A stretch of 64,000 nucleotides of DNA from Elusimicrobiota bacterium (GTDB taxonomy: Bacteria > Elusimicrobiota > Elusimicrobia > Elusimicrobiales > UBA9959): NCBI GenBank assembly GCA_026388155.1, contig JAPLKI010000025.1, positions 408,931 through 472,930 on the forward strand, given 5' to 3'. Position 1 is the first letter of the stretch. Every line of letters begins with the position of its first letter. The notes under the pieces were generated by a model, which saw only the letters and a program-made list of their open reading frames with translations, was not told where the DNA came from and did no database searches. Positions 32,791-40,729 of this stretch are shown here, one piece after another. A program made the translations under genes and the position numbers.

Positions 32791-32850
32791 GAATCCTTCA
32801 GTTGAAGGATTCGCCCGAAGGGCGAAAGTTGCAGTTAACTGCAACTTTCG
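32791..32850. repeat. Block of three adjacent palindromes
   Basis: GAATCCTTCA with TGAAGGATTC (32791-32812), CGCCC-GAA-GGGCG (32812-32824), and a perfect 28-bp palindrome with half CGAAAGTTGCAGTT (32823-32850). Removing the central GGGCGAA would give an even longer palindrome from GCCCGAA to TTCGGGC. Confidence 0.85.
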
Positions 32851-32977
32851 GGCTAAAGCAAAAGCGCGCGGGATCGCCATCCTCCAGCGCCTTAACTCAC
32901 TTCATTAGACTAAATTCAAGCCCACCATATCAACCTTTCCCTATAGTCGGGGCAAAAGGAAAAAGGCGCCGCTCTAT

Positions 32978-32986
32978 TGCTATAAT
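32978..32986 (+). promoter_or_regulatory. Extended -10 (TGCTATAAT), leaderless configuration
   Basis: TGC plus TATAAT ends 8 bases before the ATG at 32995, so transcription would begin at or next to the start codon. No Shine-Dalgarno is present, consistent with a leaderless mRNA. Confidence 0.55.
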
Positions 32987-32994
32987 ATTTTCAC

Positions 32995-34314
32995 ATGCTG
33001 GAAACTGACGTTCTAATAATCGGCGGCGGGCTTGCCGGCCTCTCCGCGGCCGGGGCGCTGGAAGGCAAAAAAAGTTACATAGCAGCCGAACGCGAGAATC
33101 GCCCGGGCGGCCTTGCCGCCACGGTAAAAAAAGGCGGGTTCCATTTTGATTATTCCGGCCACCTGCTGCACCTGCGCTGGCCAAAAACCGCGGCCCTGAT
33201 ACTGGACGCGCTTAAGGGCAATTGCTCCCGTATAAAACGCGACGCCCGTATTTACGCCCACAAAAACTGGACGCCGTATCCCTTCCAGGTGAACCTGTCC
33301 GGCATGCCGTATAAAGTAAAAAGCGAATGCGTGGGAGGATTCCTTGCGGCGTACAACAACAGCCATAGGCCATACGCCATAGGCCATACGCAGAAAAGCC
33401 CGGAAGTATTCAGCCGCTGGAGCAGAAGGGTTTTCGGAGACGGGATTTCAAAACATTTCATGCTGCCTTACAACGCCAAGCTCTGGCAATACCCGCTGGA
33501 GCGCCTTACCACCGAATGGTGCGCGCCTTTCGTGCCGGTGCCCAAACCTGAAGAAGTGCTTGAGGGCGCCTACGGAAAACGGCGCGACGGCCTGGGCTAC
33601 AACACCGTTTTTCATTATCCGAAACGCGGCGGCATAGGGGCGCTGGCCAACGCTATGGCCCTGATAGCCGGCGGCCTGCGCCTGGGGCTTGAGATTGATA
33701 GTCTTAACCTTAAAAAACGCGTGGCAAATATCCGCCATTTCGGCCCGGTTAATTTTAAACACCTGATAAACACAACTCCGCTGAATGAATTTATCGGCAG
33801 AACTGAGGACGCTCCAGCCGCGGTAAAGCGGGCGGCGGCCGCCTTGCGCCACAATACTGTTTACGTGCTGAACCTTGGGGTCAAAGGCGTAAGGTCAGAC
33901 ATGCACTGGGGATATTTCCCCGAAGCCCGCTTCCCCTTTTACCGGGCCGGCATAGCCAGCAATTTTTCAAAAAAACTTGCGCCGGCCGGCTGCGCCTCTT
34001 TCTATATTGAAATAGCCACCGACGGCCGGGCGCTGAACCTGGCCTCCGCCGAAACGGAAGTAATAAACGGACTTAAGGCCTGCGGCCTTATAGAAAATTC
34101 CGGCCAGATCGTTGAAAAACTCTGGCTTAAAATACCCTGCGCCTATGTGATTTATAACAGGGAAAGAACCGAAGCGCTGCCCGTGATTTTTGACTGGCTT
34201 AAGGCCAATAAAGCCTCCTCCATAGGCCGCTACGGCGCCTGGAAATATTCATTCATGGAAGAAAGCGTAAAAGAAGGCCTGGAAGCGGCGGAGAAAATAC
34301 TAGGTAACCGGTAA
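32995..34314 (+). CDS. FAD-dependent oxidoreductase, amine-oxidase/protoporphyrinogen-oxidase-like, 439 aa
   Basis: DVLIIGGGLAGLSAAGALEG is the dinucleotide-binding motif, followed by RPGGLAATVKKGGFHFDYSGHLLHL, typical of the amine-oxidase/UDP-galactopyranose-mutase-like flavoproteins found in glycan clusters. WRKxM-like and NAKLWQYPLERLTTEW segments also fit that group. The substrate is unknown. Residues 123-133 (SHRPYAIGHTQ) are encoded by an in-frame heptad array at 33361-33393 and look like an insertion. The mRNA is probably leaderless. Confidence 0.78.
   Translation: MLETDVLIIGGGLAGLSAAGALEGKKSYIAAERENRPGGLAATVKKGGFHFDYSGHLLHLRWPKTAALILDALKGNCSRIKRDARIYAHKNWTPYPFQVNLSGMPYKVKSECVGGFLAAYNNSHRPYAIGHTQKSPEVFSRWSRRVFGDGISKHFMLPYNAKLWQYPLERLTTEWCAPFVPVPKPEEVLEGAYGKRRDGLGYNTVFHYPKRGGIGALANAMALIAGGLRLGLEIDSLNLKKRVANIRHFGPVNFKHLINTTPLNEFIGRTEDAPAAVKRAAAALRHNTVYVLNLGVKGVRSDMHWGYFPEARFPFYRAGIASNFSKKLAPAGCASFYIEIATDGRALNLASAETEVINGLKACGLIENSGQIVEKLWLKIPCAYVIYNRERTEALPVIFDWLKANKASSIGRYGAWKYSFMEESVKEGLEAAEKILGNR
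33361..33393. repeat. Heptad array of GCCATAG/GCCATAC units inside a coding sequence
   Basis: Four tandem units alternate GCCATAG and GCCATAC within the flavoprotein gene, the same word as the intergenic GCCATAN elements. No core or opposite arm is present. The array keeps the frame. Confidence 0.85.
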
Positions 34315-34403
34315 CAAAGCGGAAAAAGGTAAGGGCACAGAGTTTTTTTGTTTACCCAGGCTGTTTATACCGGTTACCGATTACCGCCTACTGATTACCG
34401 CTG
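34303..34403. repeat. Heptad-hairpin element, GRTTACC type
   Basis: GGTAACC and GGTAACA overlap the flavoprotein stop codon. The right arm carries GGTTACC, GATTACC, GCCTACT and GATTACC (34373-34400) and ends at the dapA stop. The middle is a degenerate A/T-rich stretch with a seven-T run (34341-34350). Confidence 0.8.
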
Positions 34404-35285
34404 TTAGAGCAAACCGGCTTCCACCATGGCTTTCTTCAGGGCATAGCGGCTCTTTTCTGTAAGCGGAGTGAGCGGCAGGCGCGGCTCATAACCGCAAAGC
34501 CCTAAAAGAGAAGCCGCGTATTTTACCGGGATGGGGTTGGTTTCAATAAACAGCGTTTTGATCAGCGGAAACAGCGCGTGATGCATCTTTGCCGCCGTGT
34601 CGGTCCCGCCTTTAAGGAACAGGTCGCACATTTTTGCGGTTTCGGCGGGGGCGATATTTGAAACCACCGAAATAACTCCGCGCGCCCCCACGGACATCAT
34701 AGGAAGCGTAAGGGAATCGTCCCCGCTCATAACCGCGAAATCCCTATCAAGAATATTTACTATTTCGCTCACCTGGTCAAGATTGCCGGACGCCTCTTTA
34801 ATTCCGATGATGTTTGAGAATTTCTTTCTTAATGCCAGCACGGTCGCCGGCAGCATGTTCACACCTGTACGCCCGGGGATATTGTAAAGGATCATGGACA
34901 GGCGGGTGGCGCGGGCCAATTCAGAAAAATGCGCTATCATGCCGTCCTGCGTGGGCTTATTGTAATAGGGCACAACGGCAAGAAGTCCGTTCACCCCGAG
35001 AGTGGAAACTTTTTTCACCATTTCAACGGATTTTGCCGTGGAATTGGTGCCAACGCCGGGCACCACCGGCACTTTTCCCCCCGCCTCTTCCACCGCCAGT
35101 TTTATAACTTCAAGGTATTCCTCGGGAGTAAGAGTGGCCGCCTCGCCGGTGGAACCGCAGGGCACCAGGCCAGAGACGCCGCCTTTAAGCTGGAACTTCA
35201 CGATTTTTTTCAGAGCCTCCCGGTCAATCCCGCCGTTTTTAAACGGAGTTACTATAGCCGTAAAACAACCTTTCAGCTGAAGCAT
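34404..35285 (-). CDS. dapA: 4-hydroxy-tetrahydrodipicolinate synthase
   Basis: 293 aa, the normal length. CGSTGEAATLTPEEY, VVPYYNKPTQDGMIAHF with the catalytic tyrosine, LYNIPGRTGVNM and the Schiff-base lysine in IIGIKEASGNLDQV are all present. It condenses pyruvate with aspartate semialdehyde in the lysine/diaminopimelate pathway. AAGGAG lies 7-8 bases before the ATG. dapF is encoded upstream on the same strand, separated by an apparent insertion (35337-37508). Confidence 0.93.
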   Translation of the reverse strand: MLQLKGCFTAIVTPFKNGGIDREALKKIVKFQLKGGVSGLVPCGSTGEAATLTPEEYLEVIKLAVEEAGGKVPVVPGVGTNSTAKSVEMVKKVSTLGVNGLLAVVPYYNKPTQDGMIAHFSELARATRLSMILYNIPGRTGVNMLPATVLALRKKFSNIIGIKEASGNLDQVSEIVNILDRDFAVMSGDDSLTLPMMSVGARGVISVVSNIAPAETAKMCDLFLKGGTDTAAKMHHALFPLIKTLFIETNPIPVKYAASLLGLCGYEPRLPLTPLTEKSRYALKKAMVEAGLL

Positions 35286-35300
35286 GATGTTTCTCCTTTA

Positions 35301-35320
35301 TCTGTAGTAAACATAAACCC
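35301..35320. repeat. Direct repeat, copy 1 (TCTGTAGTAAACATAARCCC)
   Basis: It matches 37643-37662 at 19 of 20 positions in the same orientation. It lies just upstream of the dapA ribosome-binding site. The two copies flank the A/T-rich membrane-protein gene. Confidence 0.85.
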
Positions 35321-35336
35321 AGTTACACACGACAGG

Positions 35337-37508
35337 CTAAATTACTTTTTCATATACGGAAACCAATTCTCCCTTCTCCACCAATCGATAGCCGCGTGAA
35401 ACCTCATGAAATATCTTTTTAAGTTCGTTTAGTCTTCCCAATCTGGACACTCTCTCTATTGCCGTCCCTTCAGGATCAAGTCCAGCCATAGGATCTTTCC
35501 CCAGAGAATTCATATCGGAATCCACAAAAATATATCGGGGCCGCCCTTCTTTGAACTTCTTAACTACTTGCGCACACTTGTCGTCATCGATCACGAACCA
35601 ATTCAGCTCGAAATGCGGCATCATGCTATAGCGACCGCTTACAAAAGGCAGGATGGCGTCAAATTTGGAAATTATATAGATCCCGCGGCTATCGGCGTAT
35701 TTATTTATTAATCCGGCGGCGTCATTAAATATTGCGGGGTTGATAGTCGAGATCAGTCTGGCGTTCTTAAATTTCCATTCGAAGCATCGGTGAGAGACGA
35801 AGTTCCTTGAAACTGTTTTCTTGCCGAACGTGCTGGAATAAAAAGCAGAAGCCGCAACGGCGACGGAAACCAAAGCAATAATCAGCAGCATCGGCTTTAG
35901 GTTATGAATAATTTTCCGCAAATAAAGAGGAGACTCATGGTTTTCCATTATTTTTATAGCGAGTATGAGTTGAAAAACGATATATGGGATAACTATCGGG
36001 AAATGATTAACCAACCCCGCCCAATAAAAATAGACGAATAATCCCTGTGAGTATACGAACGATAATAGATAGAGATATTTCAGATGACTTCTGGTCGTTC
36101 TGATTAGAATTAAAAAGCCGTAAGAAAGTATGAAATATATAATCGTAAACATGACCAGAACCGGGGACGGCGCCCAGGAATAAAGACCGGAAAAATATGT
36201 TCTAAGCATGTTTTCTGATGTTGTCCCGGCAAACTTAGTCGCCAGCAAGAAAACCGGGGCCAAAAGCGCGGCCGGCAGGATTACCATAAGATATTTCTTC
36301 GTAGCGCTGCGGTTTTCAAACGCATATACGGCAAGCGTCACAATCCAGGCCAGGGCCAGCATTGCCCCGAATTGCCGGTTCATTAATATGCCAAGGGAAA
36401 CGAATAATAAAGAACAAAGCAAGGAACATCCACGTGCCCTTCCGATGAAAAAGGCAAACATACTCAAAATCAGAAAAACGTCAAAGAAATGTATTGTCGG
36501 AATCAGCCCCGGGGCAAAATATAGCGGAATATAGTTGTAAAAGAAATGCATAAAAGCAACTGCGGAAAATCCCAGGAATACGTATAAAGCGTCTTTAAAC
36601 ACAAAATACAGCATTATCAGGAAGGCAAAATAGTAAATTGGATAATAAATATAGCACTTATAATAATTCTGGAACGAGACGCCGCCGAAGATATCCATTG
36701 TCCACTTGAAAAGCAGAGTATTACCGACTCCATATTGCATAAAGATTGTTGACAGCGGTTTCCCCATGGCATACTCATTGGCGGTATTCAATATATGCCC
36801 GACATGGTTAAGTTGCCCCCTACCCATAACCTGGTGGGATCGCTCAAATGAGTTGTCCGTGACAAATTTCTTTATAAAGACATCTCTCTGAGTTGCCGAG
36901 ATTTTGGAGAGAAAGGCATCATTCCTCACATACTCACCATCAACCAGTGTTTCGCTGAATAACTCAGGATATTCATTCATTAATCGCGCGGGACCGATAA
37001 AAAAAAGGATGGGTTCCAAGGAAACGAACAAAAATAAAAGCACCACAGCAGGAAATAAGAGTTTTTTACAATAGGATACCGGAACAAAATAGCCCGCCGG
37101 AGCAAAAACGAGGAAAGAAGCCGAGATCCAAAGTTTATGGCTCTTAAAGGGCAGAACATAACCGGCGACAATGATAACGGAAACGCCAAGCAGATAATAG
37201 ACGGTGCGTTTTGACACGCCCTCCACTCTGGCGCCGATTTTCTTAAAATAATCCGATGGGAGGCAATATATTACCAGGGCAAAAATTCCAAAAACGACTG
37301 AAAAGAGCATATAGTTGAGCAAATTCGCCTCATACGGATGATAAAAAAGAACCGCCCACTTTTTAATAGCGTAAGCAGAGTCCGCAAAAAGGTATTTTTT
37401 CAAGAGGTCGCCCATCTTCCAAATAAGCACAGATAGGCCTAAAAGCGACATAAGAATCTGAGCGTAGAACAGATGACTAATTTGAAAAAGAGCCTTCTTC
37501 ATAATCAA
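35337..37508 (-). CDS. Unrecognised large membrane protein, 723 aa, probably acquired
   Basis: About twelve to fourteen hydrophobic segments followed by a soluble C-terminal domain of about 170 residues. It could be a GT-C type transferase or polymer-modifying protein, but no motif settles it. Base composition is clearly A/T-rich (some 60-base lines, such as 36601-36660, are near 27 per cent GC), unlike its neighbours. It is flanked by the 20-bp direct repeats and splits dapF from dapA, which suggests insertion. The start is TTG at 37508, well spaced from AAGGA, or the ATG two codons later at 37502. Confidence 0.7.
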   Translation of the reverse strand: MIMKKALFQISHLFYAQILMSLLGLSVLIWKMGDLLKKYLFADSAYAIKKWAVLFYHPYEANLLNYMLFSVVFGIFALVIYCLPSDYFKKIGARVEGVSKRTVYYLLGVSVIIVAGYVLPFKSHKLWISASFLVFAPAGYFVPVSYCKKLLFPAVVLLFLFVSLEPILFFIGPARLMNEYPELFSETLVDGEYVRNDAFLSKISATQRDVFIKKFVTDNSFERSHQVMGRGQLNHVGHILNTANEYAMGKPLSTIFMQYGVGNTLLFKWTMDIFGGVSFQNYYKCYIYYPIYYFAFLIMLYFVFKDALYVFLGFSAVAFMHFFYNYIPLYFAPGLIPTIHFFDVFLILSMFAFFIGRARGCSLLCSLLFVSLGILMNRQFGAMLALAWIVTLAVYAFENRSATKKYLMVILPAALLAPVFLLATKFAGTTSENMLRTYFSGLYSWAPSPVLVMFTIIYFILSYGFLILIRTTRSHLKYLYLLSFVYSQGLFVYFYWAGLVNHFPIVIPYIVFQLILAIKIMENHESPLYLRKIIHNLKPMLLIIALVSVAVAASAFYSSTFGKKTVSRNFVSHRCFEWKFKNARLISTINPAIFNDAAGLINKYADSRGIYIISKFDAILPFVSGRYSMMPHFELNWFVIDDDKCAQVVKKFKEGRPRYIFVDSDMNSLGKDPMAGLDPEGTAIERVSRLGRLNELKKIFHEVSRGYRLVEKGELVSVYEKVI

Positions 37509-37613
37509 TATTTTTCCTTCTAAACCGGAAGTTCCGCTAAAGCTTTACGATAAGCATCCGTTTAGAATACATTTCCGTAATGTGGCCGGATTGTCCGCCT
37601 AAACCGATCTCTC

Positions 37614-37639
37614 AAAAAAAGCAACGATCAGCTTTTTTC
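37614..37639 (-). terminator. Hairpin ending in a T-run
   Basis: AAAAAAAGCAACGATC faces GATCAGCTTTTTT. The stem is A/T-rich and could act as an intrinsic terminator on either strand near the edge of the presumed insertion. Confidence 0.4.
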
Positions 37640-37642
37640 GGA

Positions 37643-37662
37643 TCTGTAGTAAACATAAGCCC
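37643..37662. repeat. Direct repeat, copy 2 (TCTGTAGTAAACATAARCCC)
   Basis: It pairs with 35301-35320. The single mismatch is the R position. It lies 135 bases upstream of the A/T-rich gene start. Confidence 0.85.
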
Positions 37663-37790
37663 GGCTATCGTTAGTTTTCCCCTGTTACCTGACACCTTCA
37701 ACCTCCTAAAAAAACACAAAAAGCGTTCCCCCTTCCACCATCTTATCTATACCGCAAAAAGCAGAGTGTTTTTATCAAATTTTTATGTGG

Positions 37791-37857
37791 TTTCCCCGGC
37801 GACCCGACCGGGCTATCCTGCGGCGCTATTACCTAAAGCCAACCAGCCGGCGTTACT
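37791..37857. other. GC-rich structured block downstream of dapF
   Basis: It contains CCCGACCGGG (self-complementary), GGTT and AACC at its ends, and CAGCCGGCG. It could be a folded RNA, but I do not recognise a known riboswitch or attenuator. Confidence 0.3.
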
Positions 37858-37860
37858 TCA

Positions 37861-38679
37861 TCAAATTTCTATTGTTCCCTTAAAAATTATTTTTGCCGGG
37901 CCTTGTATGTATATGTCCGTAACCCGCCCTCCGGATGGTTTGTACCACACTTTAAATCTTTCACCGCTTTTTGAGGTGATTTTCACCGGGGAGCGCAGAC
38001 CTTCGCAAAGCCCGAACGCTATGGCTGAGGCTGTAATTCCGGTGCCGCAGGCGAGCGTTTCCGCTTCAACTCCGCGTTCATAGGTGCGTATTTTTACAAC
38101 CCCATTTTCCACACGGACGAAATCCACATTAGTCCCGGCTTTGCCGAAGGCTTTGTGATGGCGCATTAAGCGTCCCAGCGCCGCCACATCCAGCGTTTTC
38201 AGGTTTTTCACCACGGCCACCGCGTGCGGAACTCCGGTGTTTAAAAAATGGACCGCTTTGAGCGGATGCGGCCATACGCCTTTATGGAAAAGCGATACCG
38301 CCTCCACATCGGGCATGCGCATTTTTACGGTTTCAAGAGAAACTATTTCAACCGGCAGGCAGCCGCTTACGCTTTTAAGCAGAAATTTTTTATTTTTTAT
38401 CAGACCCGATGCGTAAGCCCACCAGGCCGCACAGCGCGAGCCGTTACCGCAGAAGGTCTCGGAACCGTCCGAGTTAAAGTAGCGCATGTTTATGACGCCG
38501 GGCCCCGACTTATTTACATACAAAAGCCCGTCGGCCCCGACGGCGGTTTTTACGGCGCAAAGTTTAACGGCCAGCTTTTTAAACCCCTCACTTTGGCCCT
38601 TTTTGGGAAAAAGTGCGGGGCCTGTCAGCAGCACAAAATCATTTCCCGCGCCGGACATTTTAAAAAAATCAAGTTTCAT
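37861..38679 (-). CDS. dapF: Diaminopimelate epimerase
   Basis: 272 aa. It starts FFKMSGAGNDFVLL and has both active-site cysteines: FCGNGSRCAAWWA (near residue 77) and LACGTGITASA (near residue 222). It converts LL- to meso-diaminopimelate for peptidoglycan and lysine. It is the third gene of an overlapping minus-strand run (patatin, TPR protein, dapF), overlapping the TPR gene by 4 bp. Confidence 0.93.
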   Translation of the reverse strand: MKLDFFKMSGAGNDFVLLTGPALFPKKGQSEGFKKLAVKLCAVKTAVGADGLLYVNKSGPGVINMRYFNSDGSETFCGNGSRCAAWWAYASGLIKNKKFLLKSVSGCLPVEIVSLETVKMRMPDVEAVSLFHKGVWPHPLKAVHFLNTGVPHAVAVVKNLKTLDVAALGRLMRHHKAFGKAGTNVDFVRVENGVVKIRTYERGVEAETLACGTGITASAIAFGLCEGLRSPVKITSKSGERFKVWYKPSGGRVTDIYIQGPAKIIFKGTIEI

Positions 38680-39638
38680 TTCTTCGCACCTGCGGCTTTA
38701 AGAAAAGCCTCCGCTATCTGCGCCGTAAAGGGCTCTCCGTTCCGGGCGGCCAGCTCAAAGAAGCCGCGTGCCTGGTCGTTTTTTCCTTCTTTAAAAAACG
38801 CCATGGCTTTTATAAGCGAAGCCAACGGATCTTTTGAAACCTTGGCAAGCGCTATGTCAGCCTCGGTACCTGCCGCTTCGGTATTGCCGGATAAAAGCAA
38901 ATACAACGCCCTTTCAAGCGCCAGGGGGCGGTTTTCAGGAGAAAGCTTGAGCGCGGAATTCATGTAAGCCCAGGCTTTCTTATAGTCGCCTTTGCCCGCC
39001 TGAACCCGTGCAAGCGTCCGCGGCCAGAAAGCGTTTGCGGGTTCGGATGCCCGCCCCTTTTCGGTCAGCATTATGACTTCCGGCCAATCCCGCTTTTGAA
39101 TCATCACCGAAGCGTATTCCGCGAGCACAGCCGGATCGCCGAAATCAGTGAGCGCAACGGCTATGGAATAATGAGTCTTTGCCCTGGCGAGAAACCCGAG
39201 CCTTGAGTAAGCTCTGGCCAGGCCCAGATTCGCTTCCAGATCGTCGGAACGGACTGCGAGGATTTTTGTAAAAAGCGTTACGGCATTTTCATAAAAACCC
39301 GTATCCAGGTATATGCCGGCAAGACGCGCGGCAAAAAAGAAATTTTCAGGATAAAGCCCGGAGGCCAGGTTATATAAGCTTATGGCCTTGTCGGCAAGCC
39401 CCTCGCGTTCGTAACAGCGGCCCATGTATTGGTAGGCGGTCTCCTTAAGTTCCGCGGAAGGCCCCTCTTTCAGGAAAGCGTCGGCCTTATCAAGGACAGA
39501 TGCGCAGTTGCCGTTTTCAAAATCACCTCGTATAGCCTCGAACATTTCGGGGGTTTTGTCCGGTCCCCTGCTGAAAAAAAAGCAAAAAACCTCAGCCGGC
39601 AAAAATGTCAACAAAAGCAGCAGAATGATCTTTCTCAT
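38676..39638 (-). CDS. Exported tetratricopeptide-repeat protein, 320 aa
   Basis: An N-terminal signal peptide (MRKIILLLLLTFLPAEVFC) precedes several TPR units, for example ETAYQYMGRCYEREGLADKAISLYNLASGLYPEN-like spacing, then ARLAGIYLDTGFYENAVTLF and LGLARAYSRLGFLARA. It should be a periplasmic or outer-membrane-associated scaffold. The terminal cysteine of the signal region leaves a lipoprotein reading possible. ATGA overlaps join it to both neighbours. Confidence 0.8.
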   Translation of the reverse strand: MRKIILLLLLTFLPAEVFCFFFSRGPDKTPEMFEAIRGDFENGNCASVLDKADAFLKEGPSAELKETAYQYMGRCYEREGLADKAISLYNLASGLYPENFFFAARLAGIYLDTGFYENAVTLFTKILAVRSDDLEANLGLARAYSRLGFLARAKTHYSIAVALTDFGDPAVLAEYASVMIQKRDWPEVIMLTEKGRASEPANAFWPRTLARVQAGKGDYKKAWAYMNSALKLSPENRPLALERALYLLLSGNTEAAGTEADIALAKVSKDPLASLIKAMAFFKEGKNDQARGFFELAARNGEPFTAQIAEAFLKAAGAKK

Positions 39639-40588
39639 GGTTTGGCCAGTAACAGCGGGACGGAACTGGCAAGCAGCGATTCCTCGGCTTTCTCAAGCCG
39701 CCTTGAAGCCTCAATAACTCCCGCGTCGCCTGCCTGGGCGCATTTCTCAAAATCAGCCACCTGTATCCCTTCCACCTCGGGCTTTATAAGAAAATCGGCG
39801 TCCTTCTCTGAATTTCTGGCCAGCATCGAGCCGCGTATATCTATAACCTGCAAAAGCGACAAAAGCACGTTCCCGGGCATTTCGCCCGGCAGACTTTCCG
39901 TCACGCTCGCCAGCACCCAGTCGGCTCCAAGCCCGCGCGCCGCGTCTATCGGGATAAAATCCACCACGCCGCCGTCCACCAGGTAGCGCTGGCGGTATTG
40001 CACCGGCGCGAAAATGCCGGGCAGGTTGACGCTTGCGCGCACCGCGGGCGCCAGTTCCCCTTCGGTAAAAATTATTTTTTCGCCGGTCCTTAAATCCATG
40101 GCCACGCAGGCAAAGGGGAGTTTTAATTTTTCAAAACTCAAGTCTCCAAGACGCGTGTCTATGAAACGTTCAATATAGGTGGGGGTGATCAGCTTGTCGG
40201 TAAGCAGCAGCCGAAGCAGCTTGATCCCCTTAAAGTCGCGCGAAACCTTGGATTGGGAGGCCTCAAGCCCGAACTTCCATATTTCCTCAACGCTCATGCC
40301 GTTCGCGTAAAGAGAGCCGATAACAGCCCCCATGGAGGTACCTGAAACCATGTCAATGGGGAACCCCGCGTATCCCAGGACCTCAAGCAGGCCCGCGTGG
40401 GCAAAGCCCCTGGCTCCGCCGCCCGACAGCGCGAGCCCCACTCTGGGGCGGCTAGGCGGTTTTGAAACAATAAGTTTGGTCCAAAGCGCTCCGCGCAGTA
40501 TGTCGTCGTCGCTTTCCTGTGCGCGCGCGCATACCGGTGCGAGGGTCAGCGCGGCACAGAAAAATGATATTAATAGTGAAAAACGCAT
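39635..40588 (-). CDS. Exported patatin-like phospholipase, 317 aa
   Basis: Signal peptide (to about ARA-QE, residue 24), then the patatin motifs GLALSGGGARGFAHAGLLEVL, GTSMGAVIGSLYANG (nucleophile serine) and VDGGVVDFIP (aspartate). RssA/NTE-like bacterial patatins have this layout. It probably acts on envelope lipids, in contrast to the cytoplasmic patatin at 3206. The downstream genes overlap it by 4 bp. Confidence 0.87.
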   Translation of the reverse strand: MRFSLLISFFCAALTLAPVCARAQESDDDILRGALWTKLIVSKPPSRPRVGLALSGGGARGFAHAGLLEVLGYAGFPIDMVSGTSMGAVIGSLYANGMSVEEIWKFGLEASQSKVSRDFKGIKLLRLLLTDKLITPTYIERFIDTRLGDLSFEKLKLPFACVAMDLRTGEKIIFTEGELAPAVRASVNLPGIFAPVQYRQRYLVDGGVVDFIPIDAARGLGADWVLASVTESLPGEMPGNVLLSLLQVIDIRGSMLARNSEKDADFLIKPEVEGIQVADFEKCAQAGDAGVIEASRRLEKAEESLLASSVPLLLAKP

Positions 40589-40597
40589 AGGCAGGTT

Positions 40598-40705
40598 AGT
40601 TGCAAGTCAAAAGTCGCAGGTCTCAAGCGAAAAAACGCTGAAACTTAAGATTTTTCTTTTTATCTGTTGCTTGTGACTTGAGACTTTCCCTTGACTTGTG
40701 ACTGC
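40598..40705. repeat. Heptad-hairpin element, AAGTCNC/CTTGTGA type
   Basis: Left units GCAAGTC, AAAAGTC and GCAGGTC (40602-40622). Right units CTTGTGA, CTTGAGA and a final ACTTGTG (40671-40702). A small GCGAAAAAACGC hairpin sits at 40627-40638. It lies between the tolC-type and patatin genes. Confidence 0.8.
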
Positions 40706-40729
40706 AAAAGGAGCTTTGCTCCTTTTGCT
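40704..40729 (-). terminator. GCAAAAGGAGC hairpin after the TolC-type gene
   Basis: GCAAAAGGAGC and GCTCCTTTTGC are perfect arms around a TTT loop, overlapping the minus-strand stop at 40728. T-rich on both strands. The same arms recur at 48367-48391. Confidence 0.65.

Larger units (their letters stand above)
32747..32994. other. 248-bp divergent intergenic region
   Basis: It separates the split-transketolase operon from the flavoprotein gene. It contains a block of three adjacent hairpins (32791-32850) and a leaderless-type promoter for the plus-strand gene. No ORF or RNA gene is recognised. Confidence 0.7.
37509..37860. other. 352-bp gap between dapF and the A/T-rich gene
   Basis: It contains direct-repeat copy 2 (37643-37662), complementary stretches AAAAAAAGC and GCTTTTTT (37614-37639), an A/T-rich segment (37751-37790) and a GC-rich block with hairpin potential at 37791-37857. 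No gene is recognised. Confidence 0.6.

Noticed and set aside
35286-35336. Lysine riboswitch or T-box upstream of dapA
   Set aside because: The leader is too short and has no matching structure; only the direct repeat and a ribosome-binding site are seen.
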